A stretch of DNA of 64,000 nt, taken from contig JAMXDE010000005.1 in the NCBI GenBank assembly GCA_026770025.1, positions 2,914,001 through 2,978,000 on the forward strand, in the 5' to 3' direction. The stretch is from Craspedostauros australis (taxonomy: Eukaryota > Bacillariophyta > Bacillariophyceae > Mastogloiales > Achnanthaceae). Made by a program: the position numbers and the translations under genes. This document shows positions 53,026 through 63,760 of this stretch, piece by piece. Below the pieces are notes generated by a model. That model made no database searches. It worked only from the letters and a program-made list of their open reading frames with translations, and was not told the origin of the DNA. The stretch's first letter is position 1; every line of letters starts with the position of its first letter.

Positions 53026-54389
53026 GGGATATGTGTGAACATTCGGTGGAAGTGATTTATCTTCCTTTCACTGTTCGCAGATTGAGGAATCAGCACGCAC
53101 AGCAACAGCAGGATGATGGTAATGGTGATAGTATTAATAGTAGTAGCAGTAATCGTAACGGCAGTAGTTACAACACGAGTAAATCAATTCATCGTGCTCG
53201 GACGCCGCCAAAGCCTGCCCTGCGGCTCCTTTGTCGCCTTCGAACCATGCGACAAGCCTCTCTGCTGAGACAGGGTGGAAGGCAATTCCTTTCGAACTTG
53301 GCCTTCCATCGGTGGATCGATGAGTGCTCGTAGCTCGTGTGAGCGGGGGACGTGAATGATGTCGAATGGTTGCGTGACAAGTTCTTGTGCCGTGCACGAG
53401 TATGTGCGGATCATGGCAGATCATAGCATAGCACCCCAAACGAGAGGTCACCAAGGAGCGATCATCCCCCAAGGAGGCGAACCGCACAAGCCGTTCGTTC
53501 TCATCGACATGTTCGTGTGTTGTCATCCAGTCGAACCTTTCTCTCTAGATTTAATTGGAGACTGGTCTCTTTGTGTTGATTGAGATCAATCTGCAATAGT
53601 ATCTTATAGACAATAAACCGCAGACCCCAAGGAAAGGAGAAAAGATGCGTCAACAAAATGTCACATGTTTCATTCGTGAGCGGCATGAAGCAACATGACT
53701 GTTGATACGAAACGAGAACTGTCTTGGGGCACAGTTGCTCCAAAAAGAAACGGAAGATGGAGTCAAGACTGAATGGTCTTTTTGCCGAAACACCAAAAGC
53801 GTCCTCGTTGTTGTTCCAGACAAAATGGCGCGTGCGTTTCTTCATGACTGGACATGCTTTGTTTCACACAAAGAGAGTCGCTCCAACCAGACACTGACCA
53901 TGACACCGACAGAAGAGCCGAAACAGGAAATGGCCGCACCCATGCACGATAGGACAACGTGTCGATGGCACAACTTCGTCACCTGTCCCGTCTTGACTTT
54001 GATGTCTCTCGTTCCCGACTTCAGCAGCATGCCTGCTCAGTCGCCTGCAGGCCAAGGGGGATGTGTTGCGGAGCGCGTGTCGGATGCAGCATGTTGATTG
54101 GCAGAGCAGCGAGGGCAAACCGAGAGAGGCGATGCTTTTTTGGGCACCAGATGCGAGATGTTCGCCTCCTCACGAATTGCGGCCAACAGAACACCAAACC
54201 AAAAACAAACAATCAAGCAAGCAAGGAAGTATCACCACGCTTTTCCGTCTCGCAGTCGGCAGCATCACATGCCACCAAGAGCAACCGGGGAACACGGCAT
54301 TCCAGCCCCCTGCACTCCCGACTCCCTGCCAATCTCGCAACAATCTCGTGGCAATCCACGGACCGCTTTGCTCAAAGGTGGATGATCGC
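53026..54389. other. intergenic between STAND copies 2 and 3
   Basis: No gene recognised. The distal part (54290 onwards) is paralogous to 45890-46054. Short TAGTAG/GTAATG words lie near 53118-53165. Confidence 0.5.
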
Positions 54390-54511
54390 TGCGCAAGAGA
54401 AGTTCGGAAGCCATAACATTGCCATTGCGACCGAAATCGATCACAAGCTTCTGCGTATCATCGAACATATTCTACAATACATCCCAACACAACACAACCC
54501 CACACCGCGCC
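54390..54511 (+). promoter_or_regulatory. uninterrupted leader of STAND copy 3
   Basis: Paralogous to 45980-46063; it continues directly (CATATTCTACAATACATC, then CAACACAACACAACC) to the ATG at 54512. It shows the layout of the copy 2 leader before transposon insertion and repeat expansion. Confidence 0.6.
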
Positions 54512-57500
54512 ATGGAGATCCAACAAGCCCAAATCTGTTTTGACAGCCTCCCGGCGTCTATCGGAGAGTTCCGAAAGGACGGATACTCCTCCACGGAGGC
54601 AGAGGAGGAAGGAGAACAGAACGCCAGCACCTCCTTCTCTTCCATCAACGATGGATCTGGCATGGCCAAAGACGACGCCAACCCTGACACCAACACCACG
54701 AACGACGGCGAAACTGGTGTAGTTGGCCCATCAAGTGGCGTCGCTCCGTGGAAGGATACATCGCAATTCCTTGGTCGAGAGGCGGAGCTCGAGCAGCTCA
54801 AAGCTCTGAAGGACAAGGTCATCGGAGAACACAAGAGAGATGCCACTACTACTTCCTCACAGGAGTCATCGACTGATGAGGGCAAGGCAACGCCGCCGCC
54901 TCCAACGACACCCATAGCAAAACCTGGCAAGAGACTCGATGTGCATCCAGCAGCACTGGTCTGGGGTGTCAGCGGTACCGGAAAGTCCGCCCTCGTTGAT
55001 CACTTCCTCGACACGTGCTGCATCTGCAACACTGGCGTCGACCAGAAGCAGCAGCAGCAGCAGCAGAGCAACGAACAGGCAGCGACAGCGCCATCTTGCT
55101 CCTGCTGCTACGTCCTGCGTGGAAAGTACGACGAGTACACGGGTCAGAGTGACCCATTCTCGGCCATCGTCCAAGCCATCCAAGACTTCACGACCCAGCT
55201 CAAGAACGGACCCAAGGAAGAACTCGATCGTGTCTGCGAATGTGTGCGAGTGGCATTCCCCACCGATGGATATCGTCCTTTGGTGAAAGTAGTTCCATCT
55301 CTTTCCATCCTGACGTCGAAGTCCACACGAGGCGACGCCTCCGTCACGAGTCAGTCTGTTAGCCACCCTGAGAACTACAGCATGAGTATGCACGGCAGCC
55401 AACTCAACGGTGAATCGTCTTCACCGGAGGCAGATGGAGCAATCACCGATAACGCATGGAACCAGCTCCAATACATCTTCGTACAGTTCATCAAGGCAAT
55501 TTCGACGAAGGAACGGCCCATTTACATGTTCCTCGACGATCTGCAGTGGTCTGCCGAGGTTGGCCTCAACCTGATCGCCCAAATGGTGGCTGATCCAGGG
55601 CTCAAGAACTTCCTCTTACTCGGTGCCATCCGCCAGGACACCAACCCGCATACTGACGAACCACTGGATCTCACCCCCGACCACCCGCTGGCACGGTGCC
55701 TCGTCACGCCGTTGTCAGCAGAAGATACTGCCAATGACAGCAACCAAAAGGCAGGAGGCCCTGATGATGGATCAACCCCGTCCGCAATCGCATCATTGTC
55801 TCAAGCCGGGAAGCGCCGTCATCCGCGAACCCTCCAGCAGATCACGATCACCAACCTCACTCTGGATGACATGACCGCGTGGCTCTCGAGCATGCTGGAC
55901 TGCAACGACATCGAGACTCTATCCGAGAAGCTTCATGCGAAGACAGACGGAAACGTCTTCTTCACCCTGCAAGCTCTCGAAGAACTTGAAAGGAAGGACA
56001 TCCTCGTCTTCAGTCCAATCTCTCACCGATGGGAATGGAGTCTTTCCAACCCAGGGGATGACGATAGAAGCAACGCCGGTAGCGCCCAGCTGCCCATCAG
56101 CGACAACATCATCGGCATCATCGAATCCAAGCTGCGAGACCTTCCCATGCAGCTGCAGCAGATGTTATCCGTTGCGGCCTACATCCGATCGATGTTCGAC
56201 ATCTCAGTGCTGCATCGGGTGCTCGAGAATGAGTGCAAACACGTGGATGGCCAGATCGATACCATGGACGGCATATCGACCACCCAAGAGCTTTCTGACA
56301 TGCTGGAAAATGCGGTTCTGGAGCGGCTGGTTTCTAATCCCATCGGAGGTACCAAGTACCACTTCGCGCACGATCGCATTCAGCAGGCAGCACACGGCAT
56401 GATCCCAGCCGGCGAGGCCCGTGACAAGCTGCGCGTGCGGATCGGTCACTGCTTGCTGAAGCTGTACCGACGTATGCAGGTTCGTCTTCAGCATGAACAC
56501 GAGGAGGACTGTGAAGAGCCTCACGGGATCAACCATAGGCACAAGAAGGCGAGCGGGACGGAAGCCGAAGACAAGATCAACATGTCTTCTCAATCTACGC
56601 ATTCGACAACGTCAGGCGAAACGTTCACTTCGACCTTCACCACTTCCGAGGTAGATGACGGTCTCCTGTTCGTGGCCGCGGACCACTTGAACAGCGTGCC
56701 AACCAAGGACCATATCTTCTCTGCCACCATGAACATGGAGGTGGGTGAGAAGGCCCTGGAGATGGCAGCCCTTGAATCTGCTGTCGGGTATCTTCAGAAG
56801 GCACATGCTTCGTTGCAGCTTGTGAGAAGCAGCGCACCTGCGACGATCTCCACCAAGACCAAGGGATCTGCCAAAAGCCAGGCCGCTGCCAGCCCGTCAA
56901 TCTGGGACAGCGATGAGCACTACGATCTCTGCCTGCGGGTCTACTGCGCGCGCGCTGACGTTGAGCTTTCGCTGGGCAGCTACGAGGTCGGCTACAAGCT
57001 GTGCGACGAAGTGCTGGAGAGAGCCCGCTCGTTGGAGGACAAGATGGCGACTTACCTCTCCATGGGAAGAGCTTTAGCCCGACAGGACCGTCACGCAGAA
57101 GCCTTGGACGTGGAGCTGCGTCTACTCCGATCACTGAAGACCTTTCCCAAGCGTTGGTACGCGCTTCACATCATGAGATGCATGATGAAGATCAAGTCCT
57201 TCCTGAAGAAGAACACCAACGAGGAGATCCTCTCAAGGCCACTGATGACGGACCCAAAGAAGCTCTTCGCCATGAAGGTTGCCGCCGATTTCGCCATGCG
57301 CGCGAAGTCGACGAACAACATGCTCCTGGTGATCCTCAACCTTGGCAAGATGCTGTCCACCGCCATCAAGTACGGCATCTGCAAGGAATCGGCCAGCGCT
57401 TTCATCACCTACGGCCTCGTCATTGGCGGTATGGGGGACCAAGCCACGGCAGAACGTTGCGCAGAGATCTCACACGATATCCTCGATCGGATTGACGGGA

Positions 57501-58696
57501 AAACTATCCAAGGCAACGTCCGATTTCTGACATCCTGGTACATCATCCCCTTCAGCCGTCCTTTCCCAGATCTGCTGCGGCATTTCAGGAGAGGCTATCT
57601 GGATTCTCTGGAGGTCGGAGAGTTCGATATCGGCCTCCTAAATTATCAAGGTGCCATCTTCGCGGGAATGCTCTCAGGGCTGGAGGTGGGACCGCTGCTC
57701 AAGGCGGCTGATGCAGCCCTTGATCAGATGGCGGCATACAAGATCACGGCATACAGCGGCATCGCCGTGCATCTCCGGGTCATATTCGCAAACTTCCGAG
57801 AAGAAGAGCCGGTCAACTGGCCTGAGTTGGAGGCCTCGTCCAAGCGCGACGTCACGACGGAGACTCTGGACCAATCTGAGCTCATCTTCGATTCGATGCT
57901 CTTCTACACCCGGGCTGTTCTGACCTTGTTCCATCGGCAGTACGAACTTTCGGAACGACTGATCCGCAACTCCGTCCTCATCAGCCATGGCGAGGTGTCA
58001 TTCCAGTACATCGTCGCAGAGTGCTTCATCACAGGACTGGTTTCCGCCGCCAGGTTCCGAGAGACAGGAAAACGCAGCTATCTCACGACCCTGCGCAAGC
58101 TGACTAAGAAGCTGAGAGACGTCACCAAGGCCAGAGGCCAATTCTGGATACACCATGTACTCATGATGGAGGCAGAAGAGCTCGCGATCACCCTCAAGAA
58201 CAAGCAGAGCCCCAGGATCCAGCATGCCTACAACCTTGCGATCATCGCAGCAACCAAGGCCGGCTGCATCCATGATGCTGCCCTCACCAATGAGATGGCA
58301 GGAGAGCACTTTATCGAGCACGGCTCCAAGGAAATGGTTGGCGACTACTTCGTGCACGCCGTTGACTACTATGCGGCGTGGGGCGGCAAGAGCAAGGTGA
58401 CCGATATCAAGCAGCGGCGCAAGAAGTACTTGAAGACTCTCAATGATCCGAACCGTCAGCGTCCAGAGGGCCTCACAGCCGACGGCAATGGCAACTACCT
58501 CTTCGGGATCACCCGGGACACCTTCACTGGAGCGATCACCTCGAGATGCACCGAGCTTAACGTATTCACCGATCGTAGCAAGGGCGGAGATGGTCACGGC
58601 AACGCGCTCGTGCTCGGATCGGAGCTTGGGGATGGTCTGGATGGTTCCGTGGGCCTCGATGATGATGATCTCTCTGTGCTGACTGACATCGATTAA
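54512..58696 (+). CDS. STAND-type AAA ATPase with TPR-like C-terminus, copy 3
   Basis: A 1394-aa intronless frame. The start MEIQQAQICFDSLPASIGEF matches copy 2; the frame is open 31 codons further upstream, but through leader sequence shared with copy 2. Domain order is as in copy 2: Walker A Lys158, Walker B Asp342-Asp343, the FHHFAHD-type segment KYHFAHDRIQQAAHGM before the helical repeats, and C-terminal RPEGLTADGNGNYLFGITRD with DDDDLSVLTDID at the end. A short poly-Gln insertion (KQQQQQQQSNEQ) follows the Walker A helix and is absent in copy 2. The tandem arrangement and shared leader show origin by segmental duplication. Function is inferred as a ligand-gated switch; partner unknown. 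Confidence 0.86.
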   Translation: MEIQQAQICFDSLPASIGEFRKDGYSSTEAEEEGEQNASTSFSSINDGSGMAKDDANPDTNTTNDGETGVVGPSSGVAPWKDTSQFLGREAELEQLKALKDKVIGEHKRDATTTSSQESSTDEGKATPPPPTTPIAKPGKRLDVHPAALVWGVSGTGKSALVDHFLDTCCICNTGVDQKQQQQQQSNEQAATAPSCSCCYVLRGKYDEYTGQSDPFSAIVQAIQDFTTQLKNGPKEELDRVCECVRVAFPTDGYRPLVKVVPSLSILTSKSTRGDASVTSQSVSHPENYSMSMHGSQLNGESSSPEADGAITDNAWNQLQYIFVQFIKAISTKERPIYMFLDDLQWSAEVGLNLIAQMVADPGLKNFLLLGAIRQDTNPHTDEPLDLTPDHPLARCLVTPLSAEDTANDSNQKAGGPDDGSTPSAIASLSQAGKRRHPRTLQQITITNLTLDDMTAWLSSMLDCNDIETLSEKLHAKTDGNVFFTLQALEELERKDILVFSPISHRWEWSLSNPGDDDRSNAGSAQLPISDNIIGIIESKLRDLPMQLQQMLSVAAYIRSMFDISVLHRVLENECKHVDGQIDTMDGISTTQELSDMLENAVLERLVSNPIGGTKYHFAHDRIQQAAHGMIPAGEARDKLRVRIGHCLLKLYRRMQVRLQHEHEEDCEEPHGINHRHKKASGTEAEDKINMSSQSTHSTTSGETFTSTFTTSEVDDGLLFVAADHLNSVPTKDHIFSATMNMEVGEKALEMAALESAVGYLQKAHASLQLVRSSAPATISTKTKGSAKSQAAASPSIWDSDEHYDLCLRVYCARADVELSLGSYEVGYKLCDEVLERARSLEDKMATYLSMGRALARQDRHAEALDVELRLLRSLKTFPKRWYALHIMRCMMKIKSFLKKNTNEEILSRPLMTDPKKLFAMKVAADFAMRAKSTNNMLLVILNLGKMLSTAIKYGICKESASAFITYGLVIGGMGDQATAERCAEISHDILDRIDGKTIQGNVRFLTSWYIIPFSRPFPDLLRHFRRGYLDSLEVGEFDIGLLNYQGAIFAGMLSGLEVGPLLKAADAALDQMAAYKITAYSGIAVHLRVIFANFREEEPVNWPELEASSKRDVTTETLDQSELIFDSMLFYTRAVLTLFHRQYELSERLIRNSVLISHGEVSFQYIVAECFITGLVSAARFRETGKRSYLTTLRKLTKKLRDVTKARGQFWIHHVLMMEAEELAITLKNKQSPRIQHAYNLAIIAATKAGCIHDAALTNEMAGEHFIEHGSKEMVGDYFVHAVDYYAAWGGKSKVTDIKQRRKKYLKTLNDPNRQRPEGLTADGNGNYLFGITRDTFTGAITSRCTELNVFTDRSKGGDGHGNALVLGSELGDGLDGSVGLDDDDLSVLTDID

Positions 58697-59624
58697 GGAT
58701 TGGGATATTATTACATTATGCATTACAAACACAGCATTACATCATGCAAAGGTATACACCTAGGTCCAATTTGCAAGCAATAACAACATCAACAACAGCG
58801 ATCGCTGCAACCCAAGCATGTTGTTGGTCTTGGCTGAAGCGGTAGATACTGATATGCCACATTTATCGAAAGTGTGCCGACTGAATCGACTGGACCCTCC
58901 AAAAGTACGATTACGATGATACTCTGCGATGTGATGTTCATCAGGTGTTCTGATTCGCTCGTGACCTCGACACATAGGACTCAAAGTAGCCAAACAAAGA
59001 TACGAAAACGCGTGTCAGTGTTCGCACGTTCGTTGGGAAACGACCGTCGCGAAGGCGAGCGTTCCACTCCTCACCCCATCCAGATGTTGTTTTCCTTTTT
59101 GTCATCAACGATCAGGATTCAGAAAGCCGCAACACAGATCTTGTCTTCACAAGAGCATCTTCGCCCATGCCGCTTTGGGAGGCAGTGGATGTGGCACAAG
59201 GGGACGTCGGCCATCCAGGGGGGGGGGGGAAAGACGGTAATTTTGCATTTCCCATGATAAGGCAACAACAGTTTCTTCCATAATCAGCAGTTCAAAAGTC
59301 AAAAACCAAACTGAAAATTTGCCATCTTTCAGCATTCTTCCTGTCAGTTGTTTGCACAATCATCCTGATTTATGCAAAACCCAGATTCGTGGCTCCATTT
59401 TTGACTTTTACACCCTGTTGCCTGATCGTGTGTTGTCCGGACATTCCTCATTGTCATGGCCAACTTGTGCTTCCTTCTACTCTCCCACTACCCACACAAT
59501 GTCATTCTTCTTGTGGTACAAATCAACCATTCAGTACTTCCTCGTTTGTTCCGACTATCATGAGCACACTACATCCACAATAGATTCTTCAAAGGTGTGT
59601 ATCTATTTCTCACGTGGTTGCTGC
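58697..59624. other. intergenic between STAND copy 3 and unknown minus-strand gene
   Basis: 3' regions of two convergent genes. A run of 12 G lies at 59218-59229. No protein family recognised; the open frame from 59319 upstream is Cys/Ser-rich antisense sequence. Confidence 0.5.
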
Positions 59625-62198
59625 TTAGTTTGTTGTGTCATGCTCGTTTCCGTCACTGCCTCCATTGTCACCCTGCCTCTCTCCATCTCCAGTCATGTCC
59701 ATTGCCTCGTCAACATTCAATGGTGCCTCGTCAACATTCAATGGTGCCTCGTCAACATTCAATGGTGCCTCTGCAGCATTCAATGGTGCTGTTGGGTCCT
59801 GCAGTATCTCAACATCTTCGACCAAGGAGTAGTTGGTTGTTGGCCCATCCCCTCCGCCTTCAGGTTGGTTTGGCGCCTCCTGACTGGTCATCTGAGCTCC
59901 TGCACTGCCTGCGGATTGCCTCACATTCTCTCCTTCCGGATTCTGATTCGTATTTACAGCTGTGGACCCCGCTGTGATGGTGGTTGTTGCAGTTGCAAGG
60001 TTGGTTGCTTCTGCTGCTGCTGCTCCCACCGCTGCTGCCTCTGTCAGTTTGTTGGCTTGGTCCGCAAGGACCAGCATTCCTTCACATGGATCAACATCTC
60101 GTGGTGGTGGAGGAGACATCTGAGCTGTTGTTGTTGCCGATATTCCTTCCTCCCATCCGTGCGGAAGGATCTGTCCTGTGCTGAGTTGCTGCGGATTCGT
60201 CGACTGCATGTTGCCCGTCCCAGTCTGACCATTCTGCATCATTGCCGGGTGCTGGACTGATCCTTGGCCCTTTTCGAAATACGGTCTGGTGAGGTCGTCC
60301 ATTTTGTTGAAGACGCCATCAGGAAGGTTTCTGGTAGCCTCGTCAGAAGCTGTACCACCAGTCACCACCATTCCCGGACGGCTCTGGTTGAGCTGTCCTT
60401 GCCGTCTCAGCTCTGCCCTTTCTCTGGCAGCCTGCTTTCGCAGTGCCACCCTCAGCTCAAGTTCGGCCACCCTCTCAACCTGGCATTCGAGTTGGGCTTC
60501 CAACACCTGAGTCACCTGCGTCGTGACTGATTGATCGTCTCCATGAAGCATGTTGCGTGCTCCAAAGGTGCGGAGATTCTTTGTCGTTCTTGCCGATCGG
60601 AAGCGTTGTTGAATGCGGCTGCCCATTGGGCTCCTGGGTTGTAAGGATTGTGGCCATGGGGTCACCTTCTGGGCATTGCTGGCAGATGGCGGGTTGCTGG
60701 AGTTCCTGTTGTTGTCCGTGTATTGGGGGATTCTGTGTGACTGTGAAGGTAGCATTTGTGACTTGGCCCCTTTGTCGATGGCATTGGTTCCGCCTGAGTT
60801 GAAACCAAGTGCGTGCATTTTTGAAAACTTGCACGTCATTCCCACAGTCGTTGTCTTCTCCTTCACCCTCGTCGACAAGATGAGGACTTTACGTGGTTGC
60901 CCATTGTTGTCTGGCATCACATGATTGAGCCAGACAACGCCCCCCAGCGTGCCGCAAGCGGATGGGCAGAACATGGTGTCGATAGCAAAGGGCATCGGCA
61001 CGAGCATTTCGCACCAGTGCCCCTTTGCAAAACCGGCCTTCTGCATTTGCAGGTCGTGTGCTTGTGCCTTCTGTGCTGCATCGACAAAGCGGGTCTCCTG
61101 AAGGTTGCAAATGGCCTTTGCAATACCCCCCTTTGCTCCAATGGCCACTGGAGGCCGATACTTGAGCACCACAAAGGGCCGAGGCACCCCACCCACTTCG
61201 CGATATTGAATGGTCAGCTGTGTATCCTGCTGGATGGTGGCTGCAGGCATGTAGAAGTCGATGCTGATCATCCGGAATGCCTCTCCCTTCGGCCTCCACA
61301 ATTGTGTAGTGTAGAAGACGTCCACATGTGTTGGGACGGAAGAGAACTGGGCGACGCGAGAGTTCTCGGCCATGTCAAAGAAATGACCATATCTTGCTGT
61401 CAGTGAGTTGTATGGAGGGCCTGTCATGCCCACAACTTCAATGTCATCATCGAAGTCCATTTCTCGACCAAACACTGATGAAAGTTCCTCGCCAAAGTCG
61501 CCCATGGCCCAGTCATCATTGAGGAAGGCAACATTTGGGAACGACCCATTGGTGCTTGATGCCATTTGCGAAGATGGGTTTTGATCCCCTTCTCCATGGC
61601 AGCTCTTGTCTGTGTTGGTGGCAGCGTTTTCGGAGAGTGCTGTCATTGTGGGTGTTGTTGTGGTTTCTGCGACGGCCTTTGCAGGAGGAGATTTCGAGGG
61701 CTTTGTGTTGTCGAAGCCCTCTGGCTCATCGATGGGGCGAAGATGCATGCCCAAGTTACCTGATGCGTCTGGATTGAAGCGTCCATTTGCTGCCAAAACC
61801 CTCACAAAAGCAAACAGATGAAGAGATCGAGTGGTTGCTTGTGAGTTGTGATGTGTTTGTGCAGCATGATCAAAGCAAAGTTTGAGGACAAGAAATGCAA
61901 CAGGGCAATCGCCACCACCCCAAACGAATGTGTCAATTGATTGGTCGGGCCCACACGTTGCCTGCATTGGAGTTGACTTACCAAAGAAGATCTTGTTCTT
62001 CACGAGCGTTTTCTTCAGCATCACATACCCTTTGATGAAGTTCTTTGCTGGATACTTTGCGAGGGTCGGATACTTGTCTCGGATGTGGCGAGGCTCCCAC
62101 ATCCACAAGTTGGGATCAGCTGCAAGCTCACGGATGAGGAACTTGGCGTCGACTCCCCTTTTCATGAAGCGAGGGGCTCGTTTCCTTGGTGGCGTCAT
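59625..62198 (-). CDS. unknown protein with DEAPLNV repeats
   Basis: The start is placed at MTPPRKRAPRFMKRG (62198); the frame is open 80 codons further upstream. An intron at 61790-61981 (donor TTTG-GTAAGT, acceptor ttggcAG) is 192 bp, a multiple of three and stop-free, so the frame runs through it; spliced length 793 aa. The N-terminus (KFLIRELAADPNLWMWEPRHIRDKYP, split by other residues) is basic and helical. A middle region with alternating hydrophobic residues (AFRMISIDFYMPAATIQQDTQLTIQYREV) looks like a beta-rich fold. A Gln/Arg coiled coil follows (LECQVERVAELELRVALRKQ). The C-terminus is low complexity with 3-4 DEAPLNV repeats. No family recognised. It could belong to a mobile element, given the repeats downstream, but no terminal repeats were found around it. 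Confidence 0.55.
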   Translation of the reverse strand: MTPPRKRAPRFMKRGVDAKFLIRELAADPNLWMWEPRHIRDKYPTLAKYPAKNFIKGYVMLKKTLVKNKIFFGKSTPMQATCGPDQSIDTFVWGGGDCPVAFLVLKLCFDHAAQTHHNSQATTRSLHLFAFVRVLAANGRFNPDASGNLGMHLRPIDEPEGFDNTKPSKSPPAKAVAETTTTPTMTALSENAATNTDKSCHGEGDQNPSSQMASSTNGSFPNVAFLNDDWAMGDFGEELSSVFGREMDFDDDIEVVGMTGPPYNSLTARYGHFFDMAENSRVAQFSSVPTHVDVFYTTQLWRPKGEAFRMISIDFYMPAATIQQDTQLTIQYREVGGVPRPFVVLKYRPPVAIGAKGGIAKAICNLQETRFVDAAQKAQAHDLQMQKAGFAKGHWCEMLVPMPFAIDTMFCPSACGTLGGVVWLNHVMPDNNGQPRKVLILSTRVKEKTTTVGMTCKFSKMHALGFNSGGTNAIDKGAKSQMLPSQSHRIPQYTDNNRNSSNPPSASNAQKVTPWPQSLQPRSPMGSRIQQRFRSARTTKNLRTFGARNMLHGDDQSVTTQVTQVLEAQLECQVERVAELELRVALRKQAARERAELRRQGQLNQSRPGMVVTGGTASDEATRNLPDGVFNKMDDLTRPYFEKGQGSVQHPAMMQNGQTGTGNMQSTNPQQLSTGQILPHGWEEGISATTTAQMSPPPPRDVDPCEGMLVLADQANKLTEAAAVGAAAAEATNLATATTTITAGSTAVNTNQNPEGENVRQSAGSAGAQMTSQEAPNQPEGGGDGPTTNYSLVEDVEILQDPTAPLNAAEAPLNVDEAPLNVDEAPLNVDEAMDMTGDGERQGDNGGSDGNEHDTTN
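59711..59785. repeat. 21-bp coding tandem repeat
   Basis: CAACATTCAATGGTGCCTCGT repeats at 59711, 59732 and 59753 with a degenerate fourth; encodes DEAPLNV on the minus strand. Confidence 0.85.
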
Positions 62199-62820
62199 GA
62201 TCGGTGGTTGGTTGTGTTTCTGATTTGTGTGACAAAGGGCACCTCTGCTCAACTCAAGGCTCCATTGAAGTGCACCTGCGAGAGAGCAGCAGTGTTTGGC
62301 GCAATGGATGTGTGTACGTTGGCGTGATGCGGTTTGTGTCGTCCTCATTCGCAGAGTTGGCCATGGGGTGCTGCTGTGTGGTTGCCAAGGACATGGAAGA
62401 TGCTGTGCTTTGCAACGAGCAAACAACCATCGCAGCAATTTCTTACCGACGACGCATTACATGCGCTGGTGACGCGTGTTGGTGTCTTGCACACACACGT
62501 ACAACGATTGTATTTCGCGGCCATCTGAACATCAGAAAAGAAATGTCAAGAGATGCTTGCATTGGCTTGAAGTGTTTTTTGTGTTCCTGTCCGTGGCGAA
62601 AGACACCGGTGCCCAAGAAAGGTGTACTGTTCCCCGTACAAACTGTAACAATGGCCGATGTCAAAGGGGCGTAACCAAGTTGCTGCAAGCGCGAAAAGTC
62701 ATTCGCGGGATGGCGACAACGCGAAGGAGGGCCAATGTTCGTCTTCGGAACCACAATGCGTAGGTACAGCATCGGTTCTTCGTTCACAAGGCACTTTTTA
62801 CGCTTGCGTTGAAAGCGTAC
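62199..62820. other. intergenic, no gene recognised
   Basis: 5' region of the unknown gene leading into the satellite. 62780-62820 looks like a decayed unit of the 48-bp array. Confidence 0.45.
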
Positions 62821-63165
62821 TTGGTCCTACGGTGACAACGCACTTTTTGCGCTTCTGTTAAAGGCATACTTGGTCCTACGATCACAACGTACTTTTGCGC
62901 TTCTGGTAAAGGCATACTTGGTCCTATGATCATAACGCACTTTTGCGCTTCTGTTAAATGCATAATCGGTCCTACAATCATAACGCACTTTTGCGCTTCT
63001 GTTAAAGGCATACTTGGTCCTATGATCATAACGCACTTTTGCGCTTCTGTTAAATGCATAATCGGTCCTACAATCATAACGCACTTTTGCGCTTCTGTTA
63101 AAGGCATAATCGGTCCTACGATCATAACGCACTTTTGCGCTTCTGTTAAAGGCATAATCGGTCCT
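62821..63165. repeat. 48-bp satellite array, 7 units
   Basis: Units begin T(T/C)GGTCCTA at 62821, 62870, 62918, 62966, 63014, 63062 and 63110, with a partial at 63158. Core word ACGCACTTTTGCGCTTCTGT. Two alternating variants are visible: AAATGCATAATCGG and AAAGGCATACTTGG, suggesting a 96-bp higher-order unit in the middle. As 48 is a multiple of three, open frames persist on both strands; these are not accepted as genes. Confidence 0.92.
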
Positions 63166-63169
63166 CTTC

Positions 63170-63760
63170 ATACGCAATATTTGAGTGTATGGAGCGCGGG
63201 AAAGGATGAATTAACGTCTATGCCGGGTTCACAAGGGCTAATTTGGCCTTATGAATCACTTTTTGAGGGTGAAAATTGCGTTATGACCACTCCATAAGGG
63301 CAATATTCACCGTTTGGATTGGTGTCATGAAGCACTTAAAATGATGCCTGTGTGATAAGGAATATATTGGACTTACGAATACGGCGTGTTGGTCACATTG
63401 GATAGGCATAGTGCTTCATATTGAGTCGAAGTAGTCGTAACATCCAATTCAGTCTTATGACGGCTCCATAGTGTCGAAAACACCTCTATGGATAGAATTA
63501 TAAGCGCTGTTTTGGCCTTATGGACGGCTTCAAAAGCACTATTTGCGTCTTATGCATAACTGCTGTGAGGACGAAACAAAATTGAGTCTATGTTGTAAGA
63601 CTCATCGCGTCCTTATGGATAGCGCATAAGGGTCAGAAATGCATCTGATTCTGGCCCATAGCCGCCAATATTGCTTTAACGCGGGCTTATAAGGGCAGAT
63701 TTGCACCTATGTTTATGTGATAGGCGCAGTTTTATCCATATGAATAGCACCATAAGAACA
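63170..63760. repeat. degenerate AT-rich repetitive DNA with CTTATG/CATAAG words
   Basis: CTTATG, or its reverse complement CATAAG, and close relatives (CTATGGA, CCATAAG) recur every 30-80 bases between the two clean satellites. It looks like decayed satellite. No gene. Confidence 0.55.

Noticed and set aside
44990-58875. Short similarity (TTGTTGGTCTTGG...GCGGTA) between 45014-45045 and 58819-58850
   Set aside because: Only about 20 matching bases; too short to claim a duplicated boundary around the STAND genes.
62784-63177. Repeat protein frames (MPLTEAQKCVMIVGP units)
   Set aside because: Produced by the 48-bp satellite, whose length is a multiple of three; several frames and both strands are equally open.
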